NCBI GenBank assembly: GCA_002691345.1
Contig: NZHI01000004.1
Coordinates: 1-24,342 of the forward strand
Direction: 5' to 3'
DNA: 24,342 nt
Source: Synechococcus sp. MED650
GTDB lineage: Bacteria; Cyanobacteriota; Cyanobacteriia; PCC-6307; Cyanobiaceae
Shown: one piece after another, positions 23,154 through 24,342 of the stretch
Numbering within the stretch: position 1 is the stretch's first letter
Layout: each line of letters starts with the position of its first letter
Program-made: the position numbers and the translations under genes
The notes under the pieces: generated by a model
Database searches by the model: none
Told to the model about the DNA's origin: nothing
Seen by the model: the letters and a program-made list of their open reading frames with translations, nothing else

Positions 23154-24145
23154 CGGCAGGAACATTTCTCGTTCCCCTCACCCTGGTGGTGTTGGTGCTG
23201 CTCATCTGGCACCTGCGCTGGGTCCTTCTGGTGCTGTTTGGTGCCGTTGTGGTGGCCGTGGCTCTGGATGTGTTGATTGCCCAGGTTCAGAAGCGAACTC
23301 CACTGAAAAGACCACAAGCCTTGGCTGCAGTGCTGGGAATTTTGCTGATGGCCGGGGGGTTGCTGGGTCAACTTCTGGTTCCCGAACTGATCAGCCAGTT
23401 CCAGCAACTTGGGCGAGATCTACCGGAACTGTTCAACAAAGTGTCGGAACTGCTGAACAGCGAGCCACGCCTGGCCGAGCTCAATGATGCTTTGGGTGAA
23501 GGGCTCAATATGAAAGGCCTCCAACCACTGCTTGGCTTTGCTGGAGGTGCAGCGAATTCCGTGATTCAGCTGTTGCTGATGACCTTGCTTGCCGTTCTGC
23601 TGGCGCTGGATCCCAGTGCTCACCGGCGCATGGTGGTGGCGGTGACACCGCGCCCCGCCCGCCAGCAGATGGAGCGTTTGCTTGATGAATGCAGGCAAGC
23701 GTTGGGAGGGTGGCTCAGCGGAATGACCTTGTCGGCCACCACTGTGTTTCTGCTCACCTGGGGAGGCCTGTTGCTTCTGAAGGCCCCACTGGCTCTGCTT
23801 AGCGCTTTGATCTGCGGATTGCTGACCTTCGTTCCCACCATTGGACCAACGGCTGCAACGCTCCTGCCTACGGGATTGGCACTGCTGCAATCACCCCAAT
23901 TAATGGTGTCTGTGCTCGTGTTCCGACTGGTCTTACAAAATCTCGAGGCGTTTTTGCTGACGCCACTTCTGTTGCGCAAAACCGTGAACTTGCTCCCGAC
24001 AGTGGCCCTGATGGCACAGCTCAGCCTCGGCGCCCTGCTGGGACTCCCCGGCGTTTTACTGGCCCTCCCACTCGTGGTAGTGCTTCAGGTACTGATGCAG
24101 CGCGTTGTGGTGCAACAAATCATGGACCGTTGGACCACCAATTAA
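23150..24145 (+). CDS. AI-2E family permease, second copy
   Basis: This is a 331-residue paralogue of the preceding permease with the same layout. The N-terminal helices are at about 6-42, the loop is VPELISQFQQLGRDLPELFN, and the signature LTFVPTIGPTAATLLPTGLALL is followed by LVLQNLEAFLLTPLLLRKTV and LPGVLLALPLVVVLQVL. Its ATG overlaps the previous TGA (ATGA), so the two are co-translated, which suggests hetero-oligomers or duplicated function. The sequences have diverged widely outside the signature, so the duplication is old. The substrate is unknown. Confidence 0.9.
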   Translation: MTAGTFLVPLTLVVLVLLIWHLRWVLLVLFGAVVVAVALDVLIAQVQKRTPLKRPQALAAVLGILLMAGGLLGQLLVPELISQFQQLGRDLPELFNKVSELLNSEPRLAELNDALGEGLNMKGLQPLLGFAGGAANSVIQLLLMTLLAVLLALDPSAHRRMVVAVTPRPARQQMERLLDECRQALGGWLSGMTLSATTVFLLTWGGLLLLKAPLALLSALICGLLTFVPTIGPTAATLLPTGLALLQSPQLMVSVLVFRLVLQNLEAFLLTPLLLRKTVNLLPTVALMAQLSLGALLGLPGVLLALPLVVVLQVLMQRVVVQQIMDRWTTN

Positions 24146-24176
24146 CCAACAAAAGGATCTCAATACGTTGGAGAAA

Positions 24177-24341
24177 CTATTGAGCAAGATGACGAAACTT
24201 CAGAGCAGAATCCATTCTTCTCTCTTCATTTGAAAGAAAATCTGCCCACATGCTAACGAGGAAGCTCAACGTATTCAGGGCACGAATCTGCTCCTGCGAA
24301 CCTGGCTTTGTGTATTTGAAATCCATAAACATTTGATCAGC
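24177..24341 (-). CDS. Unidentified reading frame, possibly the C-terminus of a gene cut by the window
   Basis: The minus strand is open from the window edge for 54 codons to a TAG at 24179-24177. The peptide includes MFMDFKYTKPGSQEQIRALN and WADFLSNEERRMDSALKFRH. It is helical and charged, with no recognisable motif. It could be the end of a longer gene or a complete 51-residue ORF from the ATG at 24332. Base composition here is visibly more AT-rich than the rest of the window, which may mark a transferred segment. The 31 bases between this stop and the permease stop contain no obvious terminator. Confidence 0.45.
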   Translation of the reverse strand, partial: ADQMFMDFKYTKPGSQEQIRALNTLSFLVSMWADFLSNEERRMDSALKFRHLAQ

Positions 24342-24342
24342 C

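Noticed and set aside
1..24342. CRISPR arrays, insertion sequences, integrases, tRNA or rRNA genes, and the HIP1 octamer GCGATCGC common in many cyanobacteria
   Set aside because: None were seen on reading. I could not run a repeat or tRNA search, so very degenerate copies might be missed.

Overview
The window looks like core chromosome of a marine picocyanobacterium, most likely a Synechococcus. It carries phycobilisome genes (pcyA and an apcF-type allophycocyanin beta subunit), psb28, gun4, sipA and a cyanobacterial glnA with a perfect NtcA box. It is GC-rich by eye, packed with genes, and has many start/stop overlaps. I see no tRNA, rRNA, CRISPR array, insertion sequence, integrase or plasmid/phage module. 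No stretch over 300 bases lacks a gene; the longest gaps are about 200 bases (15621-15818, the apcF/glnA divergent promoter region, and the right-hand edge after 24145).

Layout. 1-2721 (all minus): rpsB-tsf, with tsf cut by the window edge, a hairpin between the two genes and a foldable rpsB leader; then a family-2 glycosyltransferase; then a 51-residue basic protein followed by a strong terminator. 2754-6242 (all minus): pcyA, devB, devC and devA, tightly overlapping and probably one transcript that runs through the 51-residue gene to that terminator. 6260-8784 (plus): a catalytic/non-catalytic pair of M16 zinc peptidases. 8781-9008 (minus): sipA. 9065-11769 (plus): bioY, lspA, a possible 32-residue linking ORF, and a membrane GTPase with a DUF697-like tail. 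11639-13311 (minus): a small membrane protein overlapping the GTPase tail, and a PLP-dependent decarboxylase. 13373-13846 (plus): tadA. 13818-15620 (minus): a class V aminotransferase and apcF. 15819-18829 (plus): glnA with promoter and terminator, a SAM methyltransferase and a small hypothetical. 18837-20574: small genes plus a minus-strand gun4/anti-sigma-type ATPase pair. 20615-24145 (plus): selU, psb28 and two tandem AI-2E-family permeases. The last 165 bases hold an AT-richer minus-strand reading frame that runs off the window.

Functional links. Several genes share a light-harvesting theme. PcyA makes phycocyanobilin, which ApcF binds. GUN4 promotes Mg-chelatase at the chlorophyll branch. 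Psb28 assists photosystem II assembly, and SipA binds the NblS light-stress kinase. GlnA assimilates ammonium under NtcA, and the class V aminotransferase probably serves photorespiration, releasing nitrogen that GlnA recaptures. I found no clear-cut undescribed defence or mobile system. The points most worth checking are the rpsB leader and rpsB-tsf hairpins, the pcyA-devBCA fusion of bilin synthesis with an exporter, the 131-base antisense overlap at 11639-11769, the gun4/anti-sigma pair, several unlisted small ORFs, and the atypical right edge.
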